Source: Capsicum annuum (Eukaryota > Streptophyta > Magnoliopsida > Solanales > Solanaceae). Taken from it: a stretch of 64,000 nucleotides of DNA. Positions within the stretch are counted from its first letter, which is position 1. Every line of letters begins with the position of its first letter. The notes beneath the pieces are model-generated. The model did no database searches, was not told the origin of the DNA, and worked only from the letters and a program-made list of their open reading frames with translations. Both the position numbers and the translations under genes were made by a program. Below are positions 48,040 to 58,584 of this stretch, in pieces. Location of the stretch: NCBI RefSeq assembly GCF_002878395.1, contig NW_025892475.1, positions 1 through 64,000 on the forward strand. The letters run 5' to 3'.

Positions 48040-48814
48040 ATCATGAATTAGGAACTTAATCCAAATAGCAATCATAGATACACTTTAATTCCAACCATCA
48101 AAATTATAAAATCAATTTCTTAAAGTTCAAAAGAGATTCTTGGACTCCAAGGGTGGAAGGAACCCTTGGATGAGTTCTTCACATAACTTGATGCTTGACT
48201 TTGAGAAGATTGATGGTAGAATTCTTGAGATTTGAATCTTGAATTGAATACCTTAAGGCTTGTTCTTGAGAGATTTTGAGAGAAAGTGAGTATACTTTTG
48301 TGCATTAGGGCTGAATTTTGTGTTTTGGGGGGCTGAAGGTTGGGGTAAAAAGACCCAAATACCCCAAAGGATGTGGTCTTTTAATGACTTAAAACTAGGC
48401 TATTGATACGCAGATCGACGCAGTGCGTTAATGGCATCAATGCGATAGCCAACGCGTCGCGCCATATTTGCGTCGATTCACTGGAATTGGATGTTGGTAG
48501 ATGGGGAAAATAATAATCAATGTGATAGTCGACGCGGTGCACCAAGATCACATTGATTCACTATTTTGGGATTCCAAAGGAGCTTCAAACGAAGTTTGAA
48601 AATCCAAAACTTGTCCGAAAACACCTATGGATATTCCTGATCATGAATTAACCTAAACATCAACATTTAATGGATGCAAAGGTCATGAAATAAGATTTCC
48701 AACCTAGTTTAAAATGACACTGAGTTTGAGTACTTAGCTAAAATATTTTAAGTTTGGGACCCCTTTACAAGCCTAAAGGACTGAATTAAGCTTAGGATTT
48801 TGTGGGGTCTTACA
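46286..48814 (-). mobile_element. Element B: solo LTR in U4 RNase H
   Basis: 2,529 bp with perfect TGTAA..TTACA ends and a perfect 5-bp target duplication. The left end (gccccgagtc...cacggtgctcat) matches the left end of element A's 3' LTR, so orientation and family type agree. No primer site, polypurine tract or coding domain lies inside, so it is an LTR left after recombination between two LTRs. Near 48410-48560 it has the gcgatagccaacgcgtcg style of repeat seen in the LTRs of A. Frames 46646-46840 and 48120-48305 are LTR noise. Confidence 0.92.
48006..48039. repeat. AT microsatellite
   Basis: (at)n with one ac interruption inside solo LTR B. Confidence 0.95.
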
Positions 48815-50155
48815 ATGTTATCCTTTTCCTTGGAGTGTTTTACTCATAATTATTAGGGTGAAAACCATTGTGAAAATTAGAGAATATACGGATTCAAAAT
48901 GGTCTTTGGATTTACCTGGACCATTTTTAGAAAAGACTGCACAACCATTTCAATCTGAAATTAGTATGAACAAAAAATAATTTAAACTTTTTTTATTCAA
49001 GTATTTACAATAAGATCCTCTTTGAAGGTGGAGTGATAGTTTCATTCTGCTTCTTTTAATTTTCCACTTTCATATCCATATATTTTTTGTTGGCCATCTT
49101 TTTTTCTAGGAGAACAACGCTGCAGTAATTATTGCTAGCATCAGTATGAAATATCATCCTTCCATATAATGGGATGTGGAGTGTCTTGACTTCTTTAGAT
49201 ATTTTTTTTATTTTATGGATCACATTATATAGCCTTTTTCCCCAAGATGGTGCATTTTTCATTAGCATCTTTGAAGAGTGGAGATATTACAAACATTGGG
49301 AATGAAATCTCTAACATAATTAATCACACTAAGGAACTGCTAGAGCTGTTTAGATGAAAATTTAGTGTCTAGAATCTTAAGAAATTTATGGCATATATGT
49401 GGTCCTGGAGTGTAATACTCATGGGCAAAGTGCATTCCTAAAAAGATAATTTTATCTCCAACAAAGGCCATCTTCTTTGCCAGGACCTTAGCTCCATACT
49501 GCTTCACTAGGTCATGGAGTTTGGAAAGGAGGTCAAGGTTATCCTCTATGGTATTGATTAAAAAAGTATATTATTGATATAAACAAATGATGTATGGAAG
49601 ATTGGTTGGACTACCCTTATCATGGCCTTTTGGAAAAGTGAAATAATAGGTTTGAAGCCAAATGGCATATCCTTCCATTGGTAATGGTGTTCAGATATGC
49701 AGTAGGACATTTTTTTCTCTATCCTCTAGCTGTATGCCTAGCAGCCAAAATCCTGATTTGAGATTAAATTTGGAGAAAATGGTGGCCTTTTTTAGGTGAT
49801 ATAATAGGGTCAATTTTCTTAGTATAGGGAATTTGTTAGTCGAAAATAAGTTGTTTTAGGGTTAATAGTTTATGAAGAGATGGAGCTTCCACCTATCTAT
49901 TCAGAGTTTTTGTTGACATAGAATGCCTCACTAGCTTATTAAGAATATGATGGCTCAATGAACCCAAATTACAAAATCTCGACACACTTCTTCTTTGCAA
50001 ACTGGAGAAGTTAAGGATTCATGTCTGAATGTCTGGCGTTTGTGGGATTAATATTTTCTCTCTTCTTGAATAGAAGTTTGATAAGGAATTCCTTCTTGAG
50101 AAATAAAGAGTTTTTATTCTTTTTGAGGAACTCTTTTTAATATATTTGCAGGGCT
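48815..50155 (-). pseudogene. U4 RNase H and reverse transcriptase
   Basis: The frame 49056-49268 carries HIPLYGRMIFHTDASNNYCS, the first RNase H aspartate in pararetrovirus context. RT lies upstream, with FGFK-type text near 49650 and a catalytic box reading LVYINNILFF near 49565-49590, where both aspartates have become asparagine. The RNase H end was split by solo LTR B. At about 50155 RT stops and the sequence jumps to the region beside the primer site, so protease, coat and movement parts are deleted. Confidence 0.78.
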
Positions 50156-50318
50156 TTGGATTTAATAACTAGTAAAGAAAGACTATGGTCATTTTTATTG
50201 CTAAAAACTTGGTAAAAATAAATTCAAGACCAAAAATGTAAAGTCAGGACTCTTACAAACAGTGATAGCTGATGTTATACTAACACTTGCTTTCTCCCTC
50301 CCTCCGAGAGTGAGGTTG
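50156..50318 (-). other. U4 region between primer site and deletion
   Basis: It matches the non-coding stretch between primer site and movement protein in U2 (38690-38849), with aaaaatgtaaagtcaggactc. Coding sequence ends at the deletion. Confidence 0.6.
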
Positions 50319-50330
50319 GTTCTAATACAA
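50319..50330 (-). promoter_or_regulatory. Pararetrovirus primer-binding site, U4
   Basis: The minus strand reads ttgtattagaac, 9 of 12 matches to the initiator tRNA-Met complement. It is placed by alignment with U2. Confidence 0.5.
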
Positions 50331-51775
50331 AATACACAGAGAAACAGCGAAGCACAGACTCTATAAGCCATATTAACTAGGCGATTAAAAAAAGAGCTCC
50401 AAACATTCCACAATAATAGGCTTGTTTAGGACCATGTAGGCGGCACGCCATAAAAAATCAAATCTCTTGTCAACACCACAAACTAAAGACTCTAACCTTT
50501 CTAGCATGATATTTGGTTTCAAGTCTATATAAGCAGCATGCCACATGAAATCAAAGTTTTCATCAACACACAATAGCTTTCTTAGGACTGGGGCTACGCA
50601 TACACTAAAGAATGGTTTGCCACAAACTAAGGCTTCTCAACCCTGAATGGGATAGCTTGACTTTTCCAATCTTTGAACATATAAAAGTTTTGGTATTCTA
50701 GTACAAATACAATTGTTTTGTATATGACACACAAAATTTTTGTGGCTCTTCCATGGCCTTTAGCACCCTCAATAGTCCATGGAACAAAGGTGTACTATGT
50801 AATTCCACAAATCTGTGTTCGTTAAATAAAAGAAAGAAAGTTTTAAATATATTATGCAGACCAAGCTAATTTCGTTTGATAAATTTGGAAAGGACATAGA
50901 GATATATGTCACATAGACAAAGCTTATTTTGTTTCATATTCATGGAAAGTACTTTAGAGTTCCATATTGCAATCACACTAAGTATACTTGCTCAAGTATT
51001 TCCTTGCCAACCTACTCTGACCTAATGGATCGAAGTACCATCTCTTTTGAAGAAAGAAGTAATAGAGAGAGTTTAGGCAACAAATATTTTAATTGATAGA
51101 GTGAAACTTTATAAAATAGGTTTTTAGGTGGAGAATCTAATAATCTCTAAACTGTGGCCTATTGTTACTTTTAATGGAGAAGGAATCCCTAGATAAGCTT
51201 AAAGTACAGATAAACTTAAAATAAAATATTACAACTCTACCCTATCTTCTAAGAGATAAGTCCTATCCATTATGACTGGATAAGCCCTATCTTGGGGACA
51301 CACTTCTAAAATATATATACAACAAATTTTATTGATGTCGAGCCTTACTAAAATGCGATGGGCCTAGTAAAATAAAACACACATATGTTGTTGGCATGTG
51401 ATAGCATATGCAAGTAGGCGACTGAGCAGCTTGTAAGATAAGTACATCAGTAGCTTGTAAGCTTCTTACAAGTAGGTGTATACCAAGTAGCTGGATAAGA
51501 AACTTATAGGCAAACCCATATGAGAACGTAACCCAATTGAGTGGGTTTCATGGTGAAGATAGTAACCTAATTGAGAGGGTTTCAAGATAAACTATAGAAT
51601 ATAATTCCATGGAGCTTGCGATAAATAGTAACTTCTTGCACATTTCATCTGACATCATCTTTTAGGAAGTGTTTGATGGTGTTGGAAATGAACTCACATA
51701 TCCTTCTTCTATCCACCGATAAATGTCATGCTTCAATAGAGGCATTCTCATTTTTATAAGCTTCTTAAACCTAGA
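50331..51775 (-). repeat. Pararetrovirus leader copy a5
   Basis: Complete leader of 1.45 kb with the small duplicated frame (50385-50573), the paired ggtttca motif (51525-51590) and the same end block. It joins movement-protein sequence of U5 directly at about 51776, so the rest of that unit is deleted. Confidence 0.82.
50385..50573 (-). CDS. Small leader frame with an internal duplication, a5
   Basis: 62 codons, MCVDENFDFMWHAAYIDLKP at the start, then NIMLERLESLVCGVDKRFDF and a second WRAAYMVLNKPI copy. The length, start, stop and 55-bp distance to the primer site are those of the a3 frame at 38916-39104. Staying open in two of four copies while the main polyprotein is full of stops is notable, but could be chance given the shared origin. 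Confidence 0.4.
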   Translation of the reverse strand: MCVDENFDFMWHAAYIDLKPNIMLERLESLVCGVDKRFDFLWRAAYMVLNKPIIVECLELFF

Positions 51776-52260
51776 TCTTTGTTGCCTCTGTAAGATACAA
51801 ATCAGAGAAGAACATGTTGAAATTTAGAAATATTGTGACAAAGATTATCCTAGTGTTCAATGTGATTTTTGATTACCCAAATTCGCATGTTGATATTCAT
51901 TGTACCTAGTGTAAAGGAGGGAAAGAAGTGTTAGTACTGGATGGCCTTTTCTTCTGTGATACATCAACATGACCCTAACAACGTCAAAATGGATATAATT
52001 AGAGCCTTTGGTTTTCCACTCTCTTGGAAAATATTTAGGCATCTATAAAGTGATGAACTATTTCTCTTAAATTTCAAGAATATGATGTTGATCCAGTTTT
52101 GATGTAACAATGTTTTCTTTAAACACATTTTCATTTTTGTTGTACAAAATAGTGAATATACAGCACAGGTTACATGCCTTCTTTACAAAGGTTGAGTAAG
52201 GGTTTAGTAGAGGTAGATATGTGGTGGATATTTTTTGTTCTAGTAGTAAAATCAAAAGAA
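51776..52260 (-). pseudogene. U5 movement protein fragment
   Basis: The frame 51857-52042 reads VVRVMLMYHRRKGHPVLTLL, then SLLYTRYNEYQHANLGNQ, matching the 30K core in U2 and U3. The usual D of D-x-R reads as Y. The start codon region at about 52260 is lost. Only about 480 bp of the unit's coding region remain before the leader. Confidence 0.65.
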
Positions 52261-52518
52261 AATAACTATGAATCGATTATGTACAAGACTTTGGTCATAT
52301 ATGTTGTAAACTAAAGATTATGGAAACAAAAAGTTTTTAACTCACATATTTACAGACCTATGGCTAAAATAACTAAAAAAAACTAAAGACACTTTATGGG
52401 TGACAATTTTGTAAATATAAAGTAAGGACTAAAAATGTAAAGTTGGCTCATGTTAAAAATAGAAGTAGATGATGTTATACGAACACTTTTTTCCTCTCTT
52501 CCTATGGAAGTGGGGTTG
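52261..52518 (-). other. U5 region between primer site and movement protein
   Basis: Non-coding stretch matching 38491-38849 and 44535-44889, with ctaaaaatgtaaagttggctc. Confidence 0.6.
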
Positions 52519-52530
52519 GCTTTTATACCA
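52519..52530 (-). promoter_or_regulatory. Pararetrovirus primer-binding site, U5
   Basis: The minus strand reads tggtataaaagc, 10 of 12 matches to the initiator tRNA-Met complement. Confidence 0.65.
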
Positions 52531-53965
52531 AATAGATAGGGGGTAGCGGGTCATGGACTTTACAGGATAAAATAACTAGGCGATTAACAATAGAGCTCTG
52601 AACATTAAAACATCAAATGTAGTTTCACGACTATGTAGGCGACACACCGTCTAAAATCAAAGCTCTCGTCAACACCACAAATCATAGTCTCTAACCTTTA
52701 AAACATTATAGGTGTCACATATATAGAGGAAGCACACCATAGAAATAAAAAATTTCATCAACACGTTGTAACATTCTTACAACTATGGCTACGCATCTAC
52801 TAAAGGATAGTTTACCATAAACAAAGGCTTCTCATTCCTTAACGGGGTGGCTTGGATTTGCTAGGCTTTGAACACATGAAATTATTGGTATTCTAGTACA
52901 AATACAATTCTCCCATATATGACATACACGGGCTTTTTTTGGCTCTCCCATAGCATTTAGTTCCCTCAACAGTCCACAGAAAAAAGGTGTACTATGACAT
53001 ACATTAGATCTATATTTTTGTAAATAAAAAGAAAGAAAATTATAAAGCCATTATGTAGTCCAAGCTAATTTCATTCATAAATATGGAAAGGACTTAGAGA
53101 TCTATGTTGCATGGACAAAGATAATTTTGTTACATATTCAAGGAAAGTACTTTAGATTTCCATGTTGCAATCACAACAAGTTAACTTACCAAAGGATTTC
53201 CTTACCCCAAAACTCCTACCTAAAGGATCAAAGTACCCATCTTTTTTGAATATAGAAGCAAGAGAGAGATTTTAGTTAATAGAAATTTTAATTGACAGAG
53301 AGAAACTTTACAAGAGTGGTTTTAGGTGGAGAATTTGATGATCTCCAACTAATGTCCTATGTTCTCTTTTATAGGATAATGAAGCTATAGATAAGCTTAA
53401 AGTATAGATAAACATTAAATAAAATATCCTAAGAGATAAGTCTTATCTTATTAAAGAGATAAGACATATCCTATCTACTCAAACTAGATAAGCCTTATCT
53501 TTGGTACACACTTCTATGAGATATTTACAACCTATTTTATTCAACTCAAGCCCCACTAATATATGATCAGACTAATAAAATAAAAAACACATATGTTATT
53601 GGTATGTGACAGCATATGCAAGCAGGTGAATGAGCAGCTTGTCAAGTAGGTGGATCAACAACTTGTAAGTTATTTATAAGTAACTGTCTATCAAATAGTT
53701 GGATAAGTAGCTTATAGGCAAACCCATCTAAGAAGGTAACCTAATTTAAAGGGTTTCATAGTAAAGAGGGTAACCCAATTGAGAGGGTTTCATGGTAAAC
53801 TCTAGAAGATAATATCACTAGAAGGTAATTACATGCATCTTGGGGTGAATGGTAACTTCTTGCATATGTCATCTACCGTCATCTTTTAGGCAGTGTTGGA
53901 TAATATTTGTAGTAAACTTGTGTATCCTTTCTCATTCACCAGTCAACTCCGTGCTTCTGCCTGAG
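52531..53965 (-). repeat. Pararetrovirus leader copy a6
   Basis: 1.43 kb, all blocks present. The leader frame is broken by stops (52760-52600). The tandem ggtttcat motif is at 53720-53800. It passes into the U6 coat region at the same point as a1 and a3. Confidence 0.82.
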
Positions 53966-55189
53966 GCATTCTTGGCCTTAATATTTTCTTTTTGTGATCT
54001 AGTAAAGTAACTGTTCTTGTTGGATAAATCTTTGCATTCCTGTGGGAGAACTTTTAGTTGTATACTTTTACTGGTGTTGGTGACTTCATTTCTTATGATC
54101 CCATATGATTGTTGATATTCTTTTGTTGCTTGATGAACTTCATTCCAGTTGGGATGATTATTAGTGTAGTTCTATTTTCCCCATTCCTTTGTCCATATCT
54201 CTTTTATAATGCATCTATTCTACTGGAAAATGAATCATTGTGCTTCATAGTATTCCTCTCCCAAAGAGTGTATTAAAATCCTTGAAGCATCAAACCCAAT
54301 AATGTTATAGCATGGCCTACAACATGAATTTTTGTAGAGATAGTTGTATTCGATCAAAATAACTTAATCCATCACATTTGAACTCCATGAGAATATAGTA
54401 ATTATGGCATATGTACCAGAATAACCATACTAGTTCTTGCAGGAAGTCATTTTCTAGTGTTATTAACACATGATAGAAAAGTTATTTTGGATGCACTCTA
54501 AATGACTTTTGGTTTGATCCATTATAACTCATAAATAGTTTGTCTTTTATAGAGGATAGATGGATTAAAGAGATCCACCTACTGATTTAAAAGATCTGGA
54601 GGGAAGATTGCTATTAGAAAAAATAGAATTGTTGATGTGTTGAGCATTAAAAATTGACTATCTAACTTTTGGTTGTCTTCTCTAGTATATGATATTAGAT
54701 TGATATTATCTACACAGCTATCACCTGATTCTTTATATACTTTTATGAATAAAAGGGGGTCCTTAGTTGGTTCTTCTTCCAGTGAGAAGATCGATTCAGG
54801 GTTATCTTCTTTTCTGAGATAGATGCCTGTGTGATTAGCTATTTCTTACACCTTTTTTCTTGAGGATAATTTCTTGCAAAGTTACTAGGCATTCTGCAGA
54901 TGAAGCGGTTGTTCTTTTTTTCATAATTCATTGAGCTTCTTTGTGTAAAGTACCTAGTTTGCCTTATTACCTTAGTCCTATCGTCTAGAGGCCAAGGTAG
55001 CTTGAAATTCTTGAGTCGCATATTTTTCTTAGATTTTACTTGATGGCTTGAGTAGGGGTAATTTGATTTTATAACAAGGTTATTCCTTCTTCCTATGCTA
55101 GTAAGTGCTAGATTGTTATGGAAATTATACTGTAGCACAGATCTCTTCATGTATATGCCATTGCAGAAAACCTCTTGTATGATATTAAT
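53966..55189 (-). pseudogene. U6 coat-region C-terminal half with zinc knuckle
   Basis: The frame 54839-55150 holds LKNFKLPWPLDDRTKVIRQT and a knuckle NRFICRMPSNFARNYPQ, where the first cysteine is R, the second is kept, the histidine is N and the last cysteine is Y. Basic residues around the knuckle agree with nucleic-acid binding. The 900 bp downstream have no RT motif and pass into leader a6. Confidence 0.65.
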
Positions 55190-56083
55190 ACTGAAGGCAA
55201 TGTCCTATGATGTAAGATAAGGTCTATATCGATAATCACAAGTTTGTTGCTCTAATATCTAAGAATTCTAGAGAGTCTGGAGGTGAACTGGGACAACATT
55301 AGGCATTTCTCCCATTTAGCATGATATTTTGTTTCCATCTAGGTGTATAAATTTTGGATTCTCTAAGGATCGAATAGAACATTGATGTCGTCGAGAGTAA
55401 TGGTATGAGATCTATTTCCAATAATTTTATCTGTCGTTCTCACTAGTTCTGGCCTTCTTTCTTAGACTTCATTACTGGTCATCTCATTTTGGAAATTGAC
55501 TAATTTAGACACCTCTAGTTGATTGGAGTAATTCATAAACTTGGATGGATAGTCCTCTTCAGGGGATTAGATTGACGGTTTAAGAGCACCTAATGAATCT
55601 TCAATATATTTATCAATGTTCAGGTCATCATGCATAATCAAAGGAATAGTATTATATGTTAGATAAGTATTTTTATCCACAATCCCATGTGCGTTTCACC
55701 AATCTCTTAGAATTCTTGAGAGTCTGGGGTGAACTCTAACAGTATCATGAATTTTTCCTATTTAGCAAGATTTTTTGTTTCCATCCAATTGTAGAAATGT
55801 GTGATCCGATAAGGCAAGGCTAAAACTTTGATTTTGTCAAGAGTGAAGGTGTGGGATCTTGTTTTAACAATTTCAGATGTCGTTCTCGCTGGTTCTAGCC
55901 ATCCAGTCGAATCATCATTCACCCCATTTTAATCATCGACTACTTTAGAGATTTCTGGATCTTTGGAATTGTTTATGAACATAGGTGGATAGACCTTTTT
56001 AGGGGATTAGACTTATAAATTAAGAGCACATAATGAATCTTTGTTATCTTGGATATATTCATCAACGTGCAGATTATCATTCA
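55190..56083 (-). repeat. 447-bp tandem duplication of the acidic segment, U6
   Basis: Copies at about 55190-55636 and 55637-56083 share, in the same order, gagagtctgg, ggtgaact, tttgtttccatc, gtcgttctc, ctggttctagcc-type text and taatgaatctt. The offset measured at gagagtctgg is 447 bp. U1 (11781-12235) and U3 have one copy. Confidence 0.75.
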
Positions 56084-57199
56084 CATCTATACAATTAGTA
56101 TTAGATGACTGTTCACTAATGATAGGTTGTGGTTGGCAATCACTGAAGATAGATGGGATGTTCTCAAGGTTCAATCATCTATACCGAGAAAAAAATTCTA
56201 GAATGTTATTTGTGTTAGACTGAGGGCCTTGCAGGTCTTTATCTTTTGTTTGGAACTGGGGAGCTATCATATAACTTGAGGGTTGAGCTTTACTCTTAGC
56301 TTTACTGGATTTGGGTCATGATCCTGCAACATATCCCTTATCATTATAGATGAAGTATTTGTTCTTTCCTGAATTTTTTTTTTGAGGATCTTGCCCTTTA
56401 GTTGTTTGTAGGTTCATTATCCGATAATTGTGCTTTTTGGGTCATTGGTACTTAGCGTACCTCTTGCACCTCTCTTGGCATTTTAAGATCTTGGGAGACC
56501 AATTTGTATTGAAAACTGGATCATCATGTGTAACTTCTGATTTGACAAATTTATAGAGGATGACTGTATTTGTAGGAAGATGACTCATTTCGAATAGGTT
56601 TGTCATTATTTGGGACATCTGGACTAGGATTAACTAGACTTAGGTTGATTAAGTCAGCGACTTTGTTATTACTATCGATAAAACATTGTTTTAGAGAGGC
56701 ATGTTCTTTATTGTGGAATTCCTTGTTAGGGATCTGCAAGAGATCATCTAAAGTGGTGGGATTTGGTTCACAACTTAAGATTATCATGTGTGCTGGATCA
56801 ACTGACTAGCCTGATCATTGTTTTTTTGTATCACAATTCTAGGCTATTCTCTGAATAGGAAGAGCATTTGTTATTTCCCATATTAGTTGGTGATGTCAGG
56901 CCTAAGCTTTAGTTTATCATAAGATATTGGGGTTGAGGACACAAGTATTGGTGAATTGATAGAGTAGAGGCTCTTATGTTGTGACGGATAATTTTTTGGT
57001 ATTATGGGACATGATGTTGAATTTGGCCTAAAGTGTTGGATTTAGGATTTTTGGGAAGCATTTTCCTTGTATTGTTGGCAGATAAAGTCAAATAGCACGG
57101 TGCCAGGAGAAAATACATCACATTTTAAGGTTTTGAGTTGATGTTCTAAGACTTGCCATTAATCTTAGGCCCTTTTAAGTCCATCATTTAGAGTTGGTT
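56084..57199 (-). pseudogene. U6 upstream zinc-knuckle and linker region
   Basis: The knuckle at 56312-56362 reads KNKYFIYNDKGYVAGS, with both first cysteines changed to tyrosine as in U1, and the histidine and last cysteine also lost. The minus frame 56551-56787 (MIILSCEPNPTTLDDLLQIP) matches U1 near 12960. Function of the rest is unknown. Confidence 0.6.
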
Positions 57200-57865
57200 G
57201 ATAGGATAACATTCTTACTTGGTGATTTTGTAGCGCAGCTTGGGTTATCCTTTGCAAAATTGTGGTTTGGTATGAAAGCATTTATTTGACTAGATTTAGA
57301 ATGGGACATCATGGGAATCTGAGGGTTGAATCGTCATTGAGCATGTTGTATATCATCCCCATTATAAGTTTATAGTCACAGTTATTCTTTAATGGGTAAT
57401 GTCCTAAAAAAGGGTATTTATGCAATATCAAGCTACGACCATCCTCATGGAAGTCCTTTATCCAGTCATGTTCATACATAAAGCTAGTGAGAAGCCAATA
57501 GATGATTTCCAGGTTTAATATATTCATAACTTCATTACTTGGTTTGTACATAGGGATATGGAAGGTTGTTCTGTGTGGCTTCAGAAGATAAGAGTGGTAG
57601 AAATCACAGTGAACCAAAGAGGTTTTGGATAAACTCTCAACCTCTCTTATGTTGTAACCCATGAGGCTGGAATAATGTTATCCATTTCATCCCTAGATAT
57701 GTTTCTTGGGATCTTAGTGCATTTCGTGGTACCGTCAGTTTTATCTATATTGAGGAACAGGGTTTTTTTGCCGCTTGGAGGAATAAGTTCATAGTGTGTT
57801 TTTGAATACTCTAGGCCATTTGGTAGTGAAGAGTGATGAGTGGTAATTTTTCCAATCATTTTCAC
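57200..57865 (-). pseudogene. U6 polyprotein segment, unassigned
   Basis: Two overlapping minus-strand frames (57309-57662 and 57647-57865) are the longest clean viral text in the array: LPNGLEYSKTHYELIPPSGK, TKIPRNISRDEMDNIIPASW, then a frame change and SLVHCDFYHSYLLKPHRTTF. U1 carries the same segment at 32654-33205. It lies upstream of the zinc knuckle in both. I do not recognise the domain. The unit is cut at about 57865 by the next repeat. Confidence 0.55.
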
Positions 57866-58232
57866 TCAACTTTCATGCACACTACCAAGTTTTTTATAAG
57901 TAAATGAGATATAATAGTGATTTAATGCACTAATATCCACATTTTGTAGGCATAGAGTTGGTGAGATGAAAAGATGTGGATTGAAGTTAAAAGAGATCAA
58001 GTGGAAAAAAAGAAGTGCAGTTGATGACCTAGAGTAGTCATCAGCCCCAGTTACCGTGATCACAGGCCAAAGGCCATGGTCGCAGTCAGTCAAGATGGTC
58101 AATAAAACGCTATCGCGGAACCATACCATGGTCGTATTGGCCGCAGTCTCAGACAACCTCGTGCGATTACGGATAAGCGAGAATGTTGCCCAGGGAAGTT
58201 TTGAAATTTCACTTGGACAAATCCCAAACCTT

Positions 58233-58240
58233 ATATAGGC
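58233..58240 (+). promoter_or_regulatory. Possible LTR TATA box
   Basis: cttatataggc lies upstream of the duplicated LTR part, on the element's sense strand. No start-site evidence is available. Confidence 0.3.
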
Positions 58241-58584
58241 AAAAACCCTTTCTTCTTTAGGTATTGCTTACCTCATAGACACTTTTTAATTTGAAACAAG
58301 GACCCAAATTGGGCAACATTGTAACTAATTTTAGTGGTTTAAATTCTTAGTGTCTTCGTAAGGATGGATGCTTTGGATAATCCTTATGGTATATCATTCT
58401 CTACTCTCTTCATGAGTAGCAAAGTAATTTAGTCTTGGGATTATGTTGAACTAAAGTGTAATTGTGTATAGGTGTTGTTGTGTTTGCATGAATTTTAGTT
58501 GTTAAGTATGGATTCCACCAGTGATTGAGTTTAATAGTTGGAATTTGTGGGTGAAAACCCCAAATCTCTTAATGGGTTTGATAG

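Larger units (their letters stand above)
1366..57865 (-). mobile_element. Endogenous pararetrovirus tandem array (six units, interrupted)
   Basis: Six copies of one leader region begin near 1366, 33206, 38850, 44890, 50319 and 52519. Between them lie minus-strand remnants of movement protein, coat region, RT and RNase H. RT-RNase H runs directly into the leader with no integrase. The leaders are not bounded by TG..CA ends, and they carry a tRNA-iMet-type primer site on one side. This is caulimovirid organisation, not an LTR retrotransposon. Leader-to-leader spacing is about 5.97 kb for U2 and 6.05 kb for U3, and shorter for U4 (about 2.9 kb without the solo LTR) and U5 (about 2.2 kb). Nested elements A, B, C and D account for roughly half of the interval. 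All units are broken. Confidence 0.85.

Noticed and set aside
56551..56809. Plus-strand frame 56600-56809
   Set aside because: It is the antisense shadow of the viral minus-strand segment 56551-56787.
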